Shown: positions 21,562 to 30,336 of the stretch, one piece after another
Layout of the letters: each line of letters begins with the position of its first letter
Position numbering within the stretch: position 1 is the first letter of the stretch
NCBI RefSeq assembly: GCF_041821085.1
Contig: NZ_JBGUAZ010000001.1
Coordinates: forward strand, 558,001 to 622,000
DNA: 64,000 bases
Origin: Natrinema sp. HArc-T2
GTDB taxonomy: Archaea > Halobacteriota > Halobacteria > Halobacteriales > Natrialbaceae
Direction of reading: 5' to 3'
Translations under genes and position numbers: made by a program
Notes under the pieces: generated by a model
Database searches by the model: none
The model's input: only the letters and a program-made list of their open reading frames with translations
Told to the model about the DNA's origin: nothing

Positions 21562-23840
21562 CGGTAGCTCACCTGTCCCATAACGTGTCTGCTCGTCAGT
21601 TCGGCCGACGCCTCCGAGTAGCCGAAGAGGTCGACCATCGTCTCGATCGTGTCTTCCTTGACCGCCGCTGTCTCGGTCCCGCTCGGCGGATCGTCCCACT
21701 GGCGCGGGTCGAAGTCCTCGAAAGTACGCTCGACGTCGTCCCAGTCGTGGCTCTCGAGGACGGTCTTGATCACTGGGATCGCCGTCAGGTCGACATCTTC
21801 GACCGCGAAATCCGCGTCGCGGTGCTCCCAGGCGTGGCGGTTCAGCGACGTGATGACCTTCTCGCGTCGGAAGTTCCGGACGCTCTCGCGGGGGAGGTTC
21901 CCCTCGTATTCGGCCTCGGAGAACCGTCCCAGGTGTTCGACCTCGAACAGCTTCATCTTCAGCGGATCGGGCTCGACGCGCTCGCCGCGGTCGTTGTACA
22001 GCGGCTCGTCGGTCTCCCAGGCGTAGACGTGTTCGACGTACTCGGCGACGGTCTCCTCGTCGACGCGTTTGTCGTGCATGATGGCCTCGATGACGTCGGA
22101 CTCCTGCTGGTCGTAGACGTAGTTTTTCACGGGGACGACGCGGTTTTCGAACTCCGAGCGCTCGCCCGACGAGAACACCGGTGCGTCGGCCAGCCCCTCG
22201 ACCATGGCGTTTAACACGTCGCGGGGCATGACCACGTCCTCGACCGGCAGGTCGGCGTGGTGGCGGTCGCGGTCGGTCTGGAGCAACTCCGCGAGCGTAT
22301 CCCGCGTGTACGTGACGGGAACCCCGTGATCGCCATCTGCCCCATCGTCGTCGAAGTCGAACTCCTCTTTTTCCCGGCGGCTGTCGCCCTCCTGCAGGTA
22401 GCCCTGATCGTAGATCAGCGCCTTGTCGACGAGATCCAGCCCGTTCGGGAGGTTTTCCTCGTCTAAGCGCGTGACGACTGCGTACAGCGCGGCCGCCTCG
22501 ATCGCATGCGGTGCGAACTCCTGGACGCGCGTCTGGCCGTCGCGGTCCTTGACCGTTACCCGCACCGGCTCGCGGATCCGGTCCGCGAGTTCGTCGTAGC
22601 TCTCGGCCTCCCAGACTGCAGTCTCACCCGTTAGTTCGCGCCGGATCAGCTCCGTCTCGAGCGAGAGGTTCGTCAGATACCCGAAACGATGTTTGTCCAG
22701 CCGCCGTTTCAGCGCCTTCAGCGGGTCCATCCCGTTGCGGTCGGCGTGCTGGTTGAGCTGGGCCTCGAGGTCGGGATTTGAGATGATCAGCAGCTGGCTG
22801 TCGACGTCCATCCCGATCCCCTTGTCCAGTTTCACCGACTGCTCGTCGGGGACGTTCAGCAGCTTCTGGAGCAGGTCGGCGTGCTGGGCCGCGTCCTCGA
22901 CGATGGTGAGGACGCCGTTGCCCTGCGAGAGGACGCCGTCGTAGCTGAACGCCTGCGGGTTCTTGCGCCCGCGCGAGTCGAGTTCCTGGAGCATCCCGTG
23001 CATCCACGAGCCGACGAGCCGTTCTTTGGGACGACCGTCGTCCTCGCTGTGGAGGACGCCGACGCCCTGGCCGACGTCGACGACGTAGTTTTTCACCCGG
23101 AGGTGGTCCTCGTCGGTGATCGCCGAGAACAGCTCGTCCTCGCCCTCTCGGCGGTACCGTTCCTCGAGGAACTCGTAGGCCTCTCGGGAGAACGGATCGA
23201 GCTGTGCGCCGACCTGGATCGGGACGTGATCGTCGAGTTCGCCGTTGAGTTGTGCAAGCAGATCCGCGCGGACGTCTTCGGGGAAGACCGACAGCGGGTG
23301 GGCTTGCACGGGGCTTTCGTACCAGTTCTGCTCGTCGGCTGCGGTGGCGTCGCCACCGTAGCTCAGCCCGCGCTCGCCGGCGTCGGCGGTCGTGACGTTC
23401 CACTCGACGGTGTATCGGCGGCCATCGGGTGTCTTCGAGTACTCACGCAGTCCGTTGACCAGACAGCGCTTGAGTTCGGACTTACCGGTCGCGGTTGGCC
23501 CCTCGAACCAGATGATCTTCTCGTCTTTCGCCCGACCGGCGGCGATCGACCGCAGATCGTCAACGAATCCGTTGAGTACCTCGGTGTTGCCGAGGATCGC
23601 GTGTTCGCCGTCGTTGTGCGGATCGTCGAAGAAGCGATACCGCTCTTTCTCCTCGCCTTCCTCGACCACGGTCCGGGTGCCGGCGGCCTCGATCGCCTCG
23701 AGCAAGTACTTCGAGGCGTGGGAGGCGATCGACGGGTTCTCGAAGATCCGGTCGACGTACGCCGCGAGGCTCATCGGCTCCTCGTAGGTCTCCTCTAGGG
23801 CGCGGTCGGCGTCACGGACGTAGTCGGTTCCTCGTGGCAT
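21552..23840 (-). CDS. PrkA family serine protein kinase (second copy)
   Basis: A 762-residue PrkA/YeaG-type protein with an AAA+ domain: Walker A GPTATGKS (114-121) and the family signatures [15 protein letters not shown] and [14 protein letters not shown] PrkA C-terminal kinase-like domain occupies roughly the last 250 residues. PrkA proteins were described as serine kinases and, more recently for Bacillus PrkA, as ATP-dependent proteases; the activity here is unproven. It differs much from the adjacent copy, so the pair are paralogues and not a recent duplication. One base separates it from the upstream prkA. Confidence 0.88.
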   Translation of the reverse strand: MPRGTDYVRDADRALEETYEEPMSLAAYVDRIFENPSIASHASKYLLEAIEAAGTRTVVEEGEEKERYRFFDDPHNDGEHAILGNTEVLNGFVDDLRSIAAGRAKDEKIIWFEGPTATGKSELKRCLVNGLREYSKTPDGRRYTVEWNVTTADAGERGLSYGGDATAADEQNWYESPVQAHPLSVFPEDVRADLLAQLNGELDDHVPIQVGAQLDPFSREAYEFLEERYRREGEDELFSAITDEDHLRVKNYVVDVGQGVGVLHSEDDGRPKERLVGSWMHGMLQELDSRGRKNPQAFSYDGVLSQGNGVLTIVEDAAQHADLLQKLLNVPDEQSVKLDKGIGMDVDSQLLIISNPDLEAQLNQHADRNGMDPLKALKRRLDKHRFGYLTNLSLETELIRRELTGETAVWEAESYDELADRIREPVRVTVKDRDGQTRVQEFAPHAIEAAALYAVVTRLDEENLPNGLDLVDKALIYDQGYLQEGDSRREKEEFDFDDDGADGDHGVPVTYTRDTLAELLQTDRDRHHADLPVEDVVMPRDVLNAMVEGLADAPVFSSGERSEFENRVVPVKNYVYDQQESDVIEAIMHDKRVDEETVAEYVEHVYAWETDEPLYNDRGERVEPDPLKMKLFEVEHLGRFSEAEYEGNLPRESVRNFRREKVITSLNRHAWEHRDADFAVEDVDLTAIPVIKTVLESHDWDDVERTFEDFDPRQWDDPPSGTETAAVKEDTIETMVDLFGYSEASAELTSRHVMGQVSYRWD

Positions 23841-23841
23841 G

Positions 23842-25914
23842 TTAGTCTTCCATCTCGGCTTTGGCGACCTCCGCGCCGGCGAACTCGAGTACTTCCTTGG
23901 CTCCCTCCTCGGAGTAGCCCTGTTCGATCAGCGCGTCGATCCACGACGAGCGTTCGTCGTCGTCGAACTCGTTGGCGCTGACCAGCGCGGAGAAGTTGAT
24001 GTTGTGTTTCTTGTCTTCCCAGAGCTTGCGCTCGAGTGCGCGGCGCAGGCGCTCGTTGTCCTGCGGGTTGAACGCCTCGCCTTCGCGAGCGCGTCGGGAG
24101 ACCCAGTTCGAGACCTCCTGGCGGAAGTCCTCCTTGCGGTCCTCGGGGATGTCGAGTTTCTCCTCGACCGATCGGAGGAACGTCTCGTCGGGCTCCTGTT
24201 CGCGGCCGGTGAGTTCGTCCTCGATGGTGTCGTCGTCGATGTATGCCATCACGTGATCCATGTACTTCTCGCCCTGGCGCTGGATCTCGTCGATGTCGTA
24301 GGCCAGCGCGTGGCGGACGTCCTCGATGGCGCGCTCACGGTACTCCTCGCGGACCGTCTCGAGGTAGCGGTAGTACTTTTCGAAGTTGTCTTCGGGAATG
24401 GAGCCGTGGTGCTCTAAGTTCTCCTCGAAGAAGTTGAACACCGTCAGTGGCGAGAGGAAGCCACGCTGGCGGTGTTTCGAGTCCATGATCGCCTCGGCGA
24501 TCTCGTCGCCGATGAAGCGCGGTGAGATGCCGACCATGCCCTCGCCGATCTCGGCTTTGCTTTCGGCTTCCTCGCGGAGCTTCTTGACGTCGATATCGTC
24601 GCCCTCGTCGATCTCGCCGTTGTAGGCTTTGGCCTTCGAGAGCAGATCGACGGTCTCGGTGTCGGGCTCCTCGATGCGCGTGAGGACGCCGAACAGGCCT
24701 GCCATCTCCAGGGTGTGGGGCTCGACGTTGATGTCGGGGACGTCGGCGTTGTTCAACATCTTGTTGTAGATGTTGGCCTCGTCCTCGTAGGAGAGGACGT
24801 AAGGGAAGTCGATCCGCTTGGTGCGGTCGTTAAAGGCCTCCATCTTCTCGTCGCCCTTCTTGTCCTTGTACTCGGGCATGTTCGTCCGCCCGACGATCAC
24901 CTGGTCGATGTCGATCCGCGGGTTGTTCTTGGGCTTGATCGTCTGTTCCTGGGTCGCGTGCAGGAAGTCGTAGAGGAACTCCCGCTGGAGTTTGAGCAGT
25001 TCCTCGCCGGAGAAGATCCCGCGGTTCGCATTACAGAACGCCCCCGAGTAGTCGAACGCACGCGGGTCGCTTTCGCCGTAGATGGCGATCTTCGAGTAGT
25101 TGACGTCGCCGGTGAGTTCGGTCTCGTCCTGGTTTTTCTTGTCCTTGGGCTCGAACGTCTCCAGGCCCTGGCGTTTGTTCTCGTCGGCGACGAAGCGGAC
25201 GATCTCGACGTGGTTCTCTAAGACCTGCTGGAGGTCGTCGTCGTAGTACGCCAGCAGCTTGTCCATGTAGAACTCGCTTTCGGGATCCAGCGCCTGCTCG
25301 TTCTGGATGGTGTAGGGCGCGTCTAAGTTCTCGTTGAGATCGTCGATAACCCGCTGGCGCTGCTCGAGCGGCAGCAAGACGAGCGGGTCCTGGTTCATCG
25401 GCGAGCGGACGACGTCGTCGGCCGGGTCCTGGTCCTGGATGACGTCACAGAGGTTGGTCCACCGGAAGGTGTACATTCGGCCCTCATCGCGGAGGGTGTA
25501 GTCCTCGAAGTAGCGCCGGACCTGCTTGTCGAAGTGGGACTTCCCGGAGCCGACGGGACCGAGCAGGAGTTTGATCCGGCGTTCGGGACCCAGCCGTCTG
25601 GCGCCCGATTTGACCTTGTTGACGAACTCGTGGATCGACTGGTGGATCACCTTGCCGTAGAAGGTGTTCTCGCCGTCGTTGAGCGGATCCTCGCTCGCAA
25701 GCTGGTACTCGACCATCCCTTCGGTTTCGTCGTAGGTGGTGCCGTAGTAGTCGAACATGTCCGCGACGCGCTGGTGGGCGTTGCGGGCGATCTTCGGGTC
25801 CTCGTAGACGGCTTCCAAGTACCAGTCGAAGGACTTGGTTTCCCGCAGGTCTGCGGGTATCGATTCCTTGTAGTCCGTACTGAGCTGCTCGAGTGTCTCG
25901 ATGTCACCGGTCAT
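23842..25914 (-). CDS. prkA: PrkA family serine protein kinase (first copy)
   Basis: First gene of the operon, 690 residues. Walker A is GPVGSGKS (119-126); other PrkA signatures are FDWYLEAVYEDPKIARNAHQRV, GENTFYGKVIHQSIHEFVNKVKSGA, and IDQVIVGRTNMPEYKD with downstream AAA+ motifs. The PrkA C-terminal domain begins near FLSPLTVFNFFEENLE. This is the copy most like the bacterial YeaG/PrkA. The upstream region is long and lacks a TATA box close to the start, so the transcript probably has a leader. The operon prkA-prkA-yeaH-spoVR is conserved in haloarchaea. Confidence 0.92.
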   Translation of the reverse strand: MTGDIETLEQLSTDYKESIPADLRETKSFDWYLEAVYEDPKIARNAHQRVADMFDYYGTTYDETEGMVEYQLASEDPLNDGENTFYGKVIHQSIHEFVNKVKSGARRLGPERRIKLLLGPVGSGKSHFDKQVRRYFEDYTLRDEGRMYTFRWTNLCDVIQDQDPADDVVRSPMNQDPLVLLPLEQRQRVIDDLNENLDAPYTIQNEQALDPESEFYMDKLLAYYDDDLQQVLENHVEIVRFVADENKRQGLETFEPKDKKNQDETELTGDVNYSKIAIYGESDPRAFDYSGAFCNANRGIFSGEELLKLQREFLYDFLHATQEQTIKPKNNPRIDIDQVIVGRTNMPEYKDKKGDEKMEAFNDRTKRIDFPYVLSYEDEANIYNKMLNNADVPDINVEPHTLEMAGLFGVLTRIEEPDTETVDLLSKAKAYNGEIDEGDDIDVKKLREEAESKAEIGEGMVGISPRFIGDEIAEAIMDSKHRQRGFLSPLTVFNFFEENLEHHGSIPEDNFEKYYRYLETVREEYRERAIEDVRHALAYDIDEIQRQGEKYMDHVMAYIDDDTIEDELTGREQEPDETFLRSVEEKLDIPEDRKEDFRQEVSNWVSRRAREGEAFNPQDNERLRRALERKLWEDKKHNINFSALVSANEFDDDERSSWIDALIEQGYSEEGAKEVLEFAGAEVAKAEMED

Positions 25915-26631
25915 GGTATCATTGGGTGCGGGTTCCCCCGATTGCGGTCGTCCGTGATCGCACGGGACGTGGAAGCGGACGTCGGTCGATCTGCCGAGTC
26001 ATCTCGTGGCCGAACTGTCGAACTCCGTCGCGTCACCCGGCGTGACGGGATCGGCGCGCCTCTCGTCAATGGAAGTGATACTAGCCCCTCGAGCGGGGTC
26101 CCGAGGAGCGTGGCCCTGTCGTGGGCGGCTGTCTGTCGTGTCATGTGTCACCTATCACCACTTTCCGTCGCGTGACACCCTCACGGGTATCGAGCAACGG
26201 TGCGCCGGGGACGGGCGCGGAGTGGATCGGTCCGGCGAACGGATACCGATAGTATTTAATGAGTGAGTAATCCAGCTACTTAGCCTTAGCCCCAAAAGGT
26301 ATTTACCAGGACTTAATTGCGAGAAAATATTGCCAGAAGTCTATACTGATGAGAGGTATCACACCACACATTCGGCGATCTAGCACATAAGTTGTGGGCC
26401 TGCAGTGGCCGTGTTGGCTCGCGCGCGCCAGTCTCAGGGTTCGCGACACGCCGTCGATTCGGTCCGTTGGTGACGAGTCATACTGCCGGACAAAACGGTT
26501 CATACTTCGATCGCGTCTCGACGGCGACAGCGGGTGCTCGCCACCACTGCACGCCACGCACGCCACCTTCGTCTGTGCTGTCACGGACCGGTGTCCGGCA
26601 GTATATACGGTCGGCACACCTACCGATCGGT
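25915..26631. other. 717-bp intergenic region upstream of the prkA operon
   Basis: No convincing gene is present on either strand; small open frames here have non-haloarchaeal composition. The left part is GC-rich. An AT-rich island from about 26250 to 26350 holds ATTAAATACT on the minus strand (26251-26260), a possible TATA box for prkA that would give a leader of roughly 310 nt. The right part leads to the DUF5820 promoter at 26601. I see no tRNA or clear repeat. Confidence 0.45.
26601..26608 (+). promoter_or_regulatory. TATA box of the DUF5820 gene
   Basis: GTATATAC is centred 27 bp upstream of the ATG at 26632. It supports that start and rules out the longer in-frame extension to 26392. 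Confidence 0.65.
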
Positions 26632-27063
26632 ATGTCGGATTCGGACGGAAACGGTGGCATCGATCGCTCGAGCGTGCCGGACGGCTGGGAGGTCTGGAGT
26701 GAAGGAGCCGACGGTCGGCTCGTCCTCGCGTACCGGCCTGACGTCTTCAACGCCGCGGACTTTCCCGCCCCGTGTCTCCCGACGCTGTATCTCACCCACG
26801 GCAAGCGAACCCGTCGTCCGGGCGTCAACCCTGCCGACACCGCCGATTCCGAAGACTGGTTCGTCACGCTCTATCTCGAGCCGGATGTGTCGCTGAATGA
26901 GACCATCCGCGTCCCGACCCGCGAGGTGGCTATCGAGCGGACGGTCGAACTTGCGCGGCAGTTCGACGCCGGCGAGATCGACTACCGGGAGCTGTATCAG
27001 GTGCCGCGAGAGGCGTATTTCGAGCGCCTCGACGAGTTGACCGGCGAGAATCGTGACGACTGA
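26632..27063 (+). CDS. DUF5820 family protein
   Basis: A conserved haloarchaeal protein of 143 residues and unknown function. Visible blocks are VPDGWEVWSEGADGRLVLAYR, FPAPCLPTLYLTHGKRTRRPG and WFVTLYLEPDVSLNE, followed by a helical C-terminus (TREVAIERTVELARQFDAG). No catalytic motif, signal peptide or membrane span is apparent. The TATA box at 26601-26608 gives a leaderless mRNA. It is followed by the UPF0179 gene on the same strand after 75 bp. Confidence 0.8.
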   Translation: MSDSDGNGGIDRSSVPDGWEVWSEGADGRLVLAYRPDVFNAADFPAPCLPTLYLTHGKRTRRPGVNPADTADSEDWFVTLYLEPDVSLNETIRVPTREVAIERTVELARQFDAGEIDYRELYQVPREAYFERLDELTGENRDD

Positions 27064-27138
27064 TCCGTCCGTCACTCCTGTCTCGATTTATTCCGCCGGG
27101 ACGTGACCCTTAACCGCCAGTGGCGACTATCGATTCCT

Positions 27139-27585
27139 ATGTCGACCGTTACGCTCATCGGCTCCCGGCTGGCCGAGCCGGGATCCGAGTTCGTCTACGA
27201 GGGTGAAGCCGACGCCTGCGCCGGCTGTCCCTACCGCAGTCAGTGTCTCAATCTCGAGCCGGGCACCAAATACCGTGTCACCGACATCCGCGAAAACGCC
27301 CAGACCCTCGAGTGTGCGATGCACGACGGCGGGGTTCGTGCCGTCGAGGTCGAGCCCGCGCCCACGCGCGCGAACATCACCGGAAAGGGTGCCTTCGCCG
27401 GCAGCAAGACGAGCCTCCCCGGCCCTTGTCCGTACGTCGCGTGTCCGAGCCACGAGTACTGTGAGCCAGACGGCGTTTCCTTCGACGAGGAGTACCGCAT
27501 CCGGGAGATCGTCGGCGAGCCACCACACGACATCTGTCACCTCGACCGGTCGCTCGAGCTGGTCGAACTCGAGACTGGCGACTAA
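27139..27585 (+). CDS. UPF0179 family protein
   Basis: A 148-residue archaeal UPF0179 protein. It carries eight conserved-looking cysteines in clusters CAGCPYRSQC, CPYVACPSHEYC and single Cys residues, typical of an iron-sulfur or zinc site, although the function of the family is unknown. It starts at MSTVTLIGSRLAEPGSEF, a well-conserved beginning; twelve upstream in-frame residues are discarded. The stop codon overlaps copy B of the dispersed repeat. Confidence 0.87.
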   Translation: MSTVTLIGSRLAEPGSEFVYEGEADACAGCPYRSQCLNLEPGTKYRVTDIRENAQTLECAMHDGGVRAVEVEPAPTRANITGKGAFAGSKTSLPGPCPYVACPSHEYCEPDGVSFDEEYRIREIVGEPPHDICHLDRSLELVELETGD

Positions 27586-27601
27586 CAGGAGTCCGTATGA
27601 G
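27581..27601 (+). repeat. Dispersed intergenic repeat, copy B
   Basis: Reads ACTAACA then GGAGTCCGTATGAG. The last 14 bases are identical to the reverse complement of copy C at 57844-57857. It overlaps the stop codon of the UPF0179 gene. Confidence 0.6.
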
Positions 27602-27632
27602 AGGGCGTGCCTGTCCCGAGTTGGCGGCGACG

Positions 27633-27980
27633 CTACTCGAGTGCACTCTCCTCGAGCCAGGAGCCGGCCCAGCACTCGATCTCGCCGAAGACGGGCTCGA
27701 GCGATTCGCCCTTGTCGGTGAGACTGTAGTACGTCGCGATCGGGGCGTCTTCCTCGAGTCGGCGTTCGACAAAGCCCATCTCGCCGAGGTCGTCGAGGAC
27801 GCGCGAGAGCGTCCGGGCGTTCGCGCCGGTCGAGCGTTTCAGCTCGTTAAAGCGCTGTTCGCCGTCCAGTAGTTCGTGCAACACTGCGAGTCGCCACTTC
27901 GAGCCGATCTGTTCGAGGGAGGCGATGACAGGACAGGCGTCGACGGGGTGCTCGGACGGCTTCGTTTGTGGGGATGACAT
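27633..27980 (-). CDS. HxlR family winged-helix transcriptional regulator
   Basis: A 115-residue HxlR/MarR-type regulator. Family hallmarks are the N-terminal CPV motif (ACPVIASLEQIGSKWRLAVLHELL), the recognition helix region RFNELKRSTGANARTLSRVLDDLGEMGFVER, and the wing YYSLTDKGESLEPV. Haloarchaeal HxlR proteins sense redox, electrophiles or metals, and the Cys near the N-terminus is a candidate sensor. An 18-bp palindrome lies about 40 bp upstream in the divergent region shared with yqeC and is the obvious operator candidate. A start one codon earlier (27983) is equally possible. Confidence 0.88.
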   Translation of the reverse strand: MSSPQTKPSEHPVDACPVIASLEQIGSKWRLAVLHELLDGEQRFNELKRSTGANARTLSRVLDDLGEMGFVERRLEEDAPIATYYSLTDKGESLEPVFGEIECWAGSWLEESALE

Positions 27981-28020
27981 CAATACGACCTGCTATCGTT
28001 TAGATCGCGATCGGCTTTAG

Positions 28021-28038
28021 TGGTTCGGATCCGAACCA
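28021..28038. promoter_or_regulatory. 18-bp perfect palindrome, probable HxlR operator
   Basis: TGGTTCGGATCCGAACCA is its own reverse complement. It sits between the divergent hxlR-type gene and yqeC. Flanking it, CTATCGTT (27993-28000) and AACGATAG (28047-28054) form a second perfect 8-bp inverted repeat. Binding by the adjacent regulator is inferred from position. Confidence 0.6.
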
Positions 28039-28157
28039 GCTAACGGAACGATAGTGTCTTGCCTTCGGCCTGGTGTGGGTCGACCGGCTACTTCGTGCTG
28101 CCGGCGCGACCGGCTGTGGTCCCAAACGATTAGATGGTTCCTGTGGTAAGCGCCGCT

Positions 28158-28904
28158 ATGGATATCTGCGAGGCACTCCGGGCCGAATCCGGCGTCGTCG
28201 CCGTCGTCGGTGCTGGTGGCAAGAAGACGACGCTGTATACGCTGGCTGCACGGGCCAGCGAGTCGGCCCGTCAGGCAGTCGTGACGGCGACGGTTCGGAT
28301 TCCAATTTTCGACCGCCACGTCGAGGAGGTCATCGTGACCGACGAGCCAGAGACAGCACTCGAGCGTACAGACGCGTGGCCGGTCGGCGTCGTGCCTGAA
28401 CGCGAGAGCGAGGATCGGTACGTGGGGTACGATCCCGAGACGATCGACGATCTCGCCGCAGCCGACATCGCCGATGTCGTGCTGGTCAAAGCCGACGGAG
28501 CACGGACACGCGAATTCAAAGCGCCGGGTGACCACGAACCCCAACTCCCGCAACGCACCGATACGGTGGTTCCGATCGCGAGCGTCCACGCAGTCGGAAA
28601 GCCACTCGCTACTGAACACGTCCACCGACCGGAACGAGTGGCCGCGATTACGGGACGCGAGGTCGGTGAGACGATCCGACCCGTGGATGTCGCCGACGTG
28701 CTCGCGAGCGACCGCGGCGGACTGAAAGGTGTTCCGGACGGCGCAACCGTCGTCCCACTGCTCAACAAGGTCGACGATGCGACTCACCGGCGGGACGCCG
28801 AGGAGATCGCGACGACCCTCTTCGAGCGAGCCCCAGCCGTCTCCCGCGTGGTACTGGCACGACTGATCGACGACGACCCGGTGATCCAAGTGCTCGAGCG
28901 GTGA
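28158..28904 (+). CDS. yqeC: YqeC family protein (putative selenium/molybdenum cofactor maturation)
   Basis: A 248-residue YqeC protein. The P-loop-like motif VVAVVGAGGKKTTLYTLA opens the domain, with VVLVKADGARTREFKAPGDHEPQLP and VVPLLNKVDD later. YqeC genes occur with selenium-dependent molybdenum hydroxylase loci in bacteria, where a role in labile selenium cofactor insertion has been proposed. Here the neighbours are mobA and a Mo-type formate dehydrogenase whose active-site residue is Cys, so a molybdenum-cofactor role without selenocysteine is the simplest idea. The start at MDICEAL fits a TATA-like GATTAGAT (28128-28135). Confidence 0.8.
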   Translation: MDICEALRAESGVVAVVGAGGKKTTLYTLAARASESARQAVVTATVRIPIFDRHVEEVIVTDEPETALERTDAWPVGVVPERESEDRYVGYDPETIDDLAAADIADVVLVKADGARTREFKAPGDHEPQLPQRTDTVVPIASVHAVGKPLATEHVHRPERVAAITGREVGETIRPVDVADVLASDRGGLKGVPDGATVVPLLNKVDDATHRRDAEEIATTLFERAPAVSRVVLARLIDDDPVIQVLER

Positions 28905-28922
28905 CAATCCGGACAGGCAGTC

Positions 28923-29558
28923 TCAGTCTTCGAGTCGCCGAGTGACCGCCTCGAACTCCTCACGGGTGTTGACGTTCTCGAAGGTCGAAAGCGGTGCCTG
29001 ATCGCGAATCTCGGCTTCGTCGACGACGACGTAGTCGAGGTCGAACAGCGGCTCGATGATCTTTCGCTCGTCGCGCTCGAGTGCGCGTTCGCAGGCGGCG
29101 GCCATCGGTTCGGCCCGGTAGACGGCCTGCGTGGTCTGGAACCACTGGTCGTCGAGTCGCGGGACCGCAGCGTCGTGACCGACCGCGCGGTCGAAGAGGT
29201 GCGCGATGAGGTCGGGGTCGACGAAGGGCATATCGCAGGCGACGACGGCGGCGTACTCCCCCGTGGCCACACGCAAGCCGGTCATGATCCCCGCCATCGG
29301 GCCGCGGTCGGGGACCGGATCGACCGCGAACGTGACCTCGTGACCGCCCTCGAGTGCCGTTTCGATCGCTGCCACCTGTTCGTCCCGGCAGTTGACGACG
29401 AGTTCGTCGACGAGTGGCGCGAGCCGGTCGACGACACGCCGGATCATCGGCGTCCCGGCGAGGTCGGCGACGGCTTTGTCTCCATCGCCGAACCGGCTTG
29501 AGTGGCCGCCCGCGAGGACGACCCCCGTGCGCTCGGTTCGCCCGGTCTCGAAGGGCAT
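28923..29558 (-). CDS. mobA: Molybdenum cofactor guanylyltransferase
   Basis: MobA attaches GMP to molybdopterin to form the MGD cofactor used by the formate dehydrogenase family. The 211-residue protein has the nucleotide-binding motif LAGGHSSRFGDGDKA, the metal-binding acidic site ACDMPFVDPDLI, and a C-terminal ERDERKIIEPLFD region. It starts at MPFETGRTERTG; nine codons further upstream are less likely. It lies tail-to-tail with yqeC (18-bp gap) and next to the FDH gene, a sensible maturation context. Confidence 0.88.
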   Translation of the reverse strand: MPFETGRTERTGVVLAGGHSSRFGDGDKAVADLAGTPMIRRVVDRLAPLVDELVVNCRDEQVAAIETALEGGHEVTFAVDPVPDRGPMAGIMTGLRVATGEYAAVVACDMPFVDPDLIAHLFDRAVGHDAAVPRLDDQWFQTTQAVYRAEPMAAACERALERDERKIIEPLFDLDYVVVDEAEIRDQAPLSTFENVNTREEFEAVTRRLED

Positions 29559-29618
29559 GCTCGGCTGTTCGTCGAGCGATACCAAAAGGCCACGGTCGTA
29601 TCGCCCCGTCGTCGCTGC

Positions 29619-30173
29619 TCACACCGACAGCCGCCAGAGCGCCCGGTACAGCGTCCACAGCTCACAGTCGAGTCGCTCGGCCACCGAGCGACAGCACTCG
29701 AGATAGGTTTCGTACTGCGATCGCGACGGCGGGTCGGGGTAGGCCGTGGGGAGTTCGCCCGCGTCCCGGAGTGCCGACCACTCGCGGGGGCCGACGACGA
29801 CGTATTCGTGGGGGTCGATGAACATACAAAACGCCGAGGCGACGGGGACGTCGACGGCCTCGAGAGCGGTCAGCGCGTCGATCATCGCGGCAGTATCGTC
29901 GGCGTCGACAGCGTCGCCGACGGCATCGCGGACGGCCTCGAAGTCGTTGTCCCAGAAGCGCTCCTCGGCGTCCCGTCGCTCGGCGTCGGGATACGCGCCG
30001 AGAAATCGCCGGTAGTACCATCTGACGACCCAGGCCGCGTCCCGGCGACCGTACGCACCGGACGCAAACGCAGTTGGAAGCGTCTCTCTGTTCTCCGCCT
30101 CGACGGTGTACAGGGGCTCGTGCCGTCGGTAGTCGCGCGCCTGCGATTCGATGACCGACTTCGTAAGCGCCAT
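29619..30173 (-). CDS. Conserved hypothetical protein, all-helical
   Basis: A 184-residue protein I do not recognise. It is rich in helix and aromatic residues: DAAWVVRWYYRRFLGAYPDAERR, FWDNDFEAVRDAVGDAV, FCMFIDPHEYVVVGPREWSALRDAG. The IDP-x-x-Y pattern and overall arrangement resemble the family of small proteins with a DNA-glycosylase-like helical fold, but this is a weak impression. There is no signal peptide. Composition is native. It lies between mobA and the FDH gene; mobA follows on the same strand after 60 bp, so the two could be co-transcribed. Confidence 0.7.
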   Translation of the reverse strand: MALTKSVIESQARDYRRHEPLYTVEAENRETLPTAFASGAYGRRDAAWVVRWYYRRFLGAYPDAERRDAEERFWDNDFEAVRDAVGDAVDADDTAAMIDALTALEAVDVPVASAFCMFIDPHEYVVVGPREWSALRDAGELPTAYPDPPSRSQYETYLECCRSVAERLDCELWTLYRALWRLSV

Positions 30174-30324
30174 CGTGTGCTAGTTTCACATGTGGTGCTG
30201 TCAGCGTTTCCCCGCCCCAGTAGAGACCTCGCGCGAGCCGTCGTTTCTCGGGACGTACCAGTAGTGTGGTAGAAAGCCTCATGCACGCGCAGATGATGGC
30301 TGTACACAACGGGTGCAAACACCT

Positions 30325-30329
30325 GGAGG
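30325..30329 (+). promoter_or_regulatory. Shine-Dalgarno GGAGG of the FDH gene
   Basis: A classical GGAGG lies 7 bases before the ATG at 30337. Such sites are uncommon in this largely leaderless genome, and it decides the start over an upstream ATG at 30313. Confidence 0.7.
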
Positions 30330-30336
30330 ACCCACA

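Noticed and set aside
26303..26617. 104-codon minus-strand frame upstream of DUF5820
   Set aside because: It is not acidic, has no similarity I recognise, and overlaps the DUF5820 promoter.
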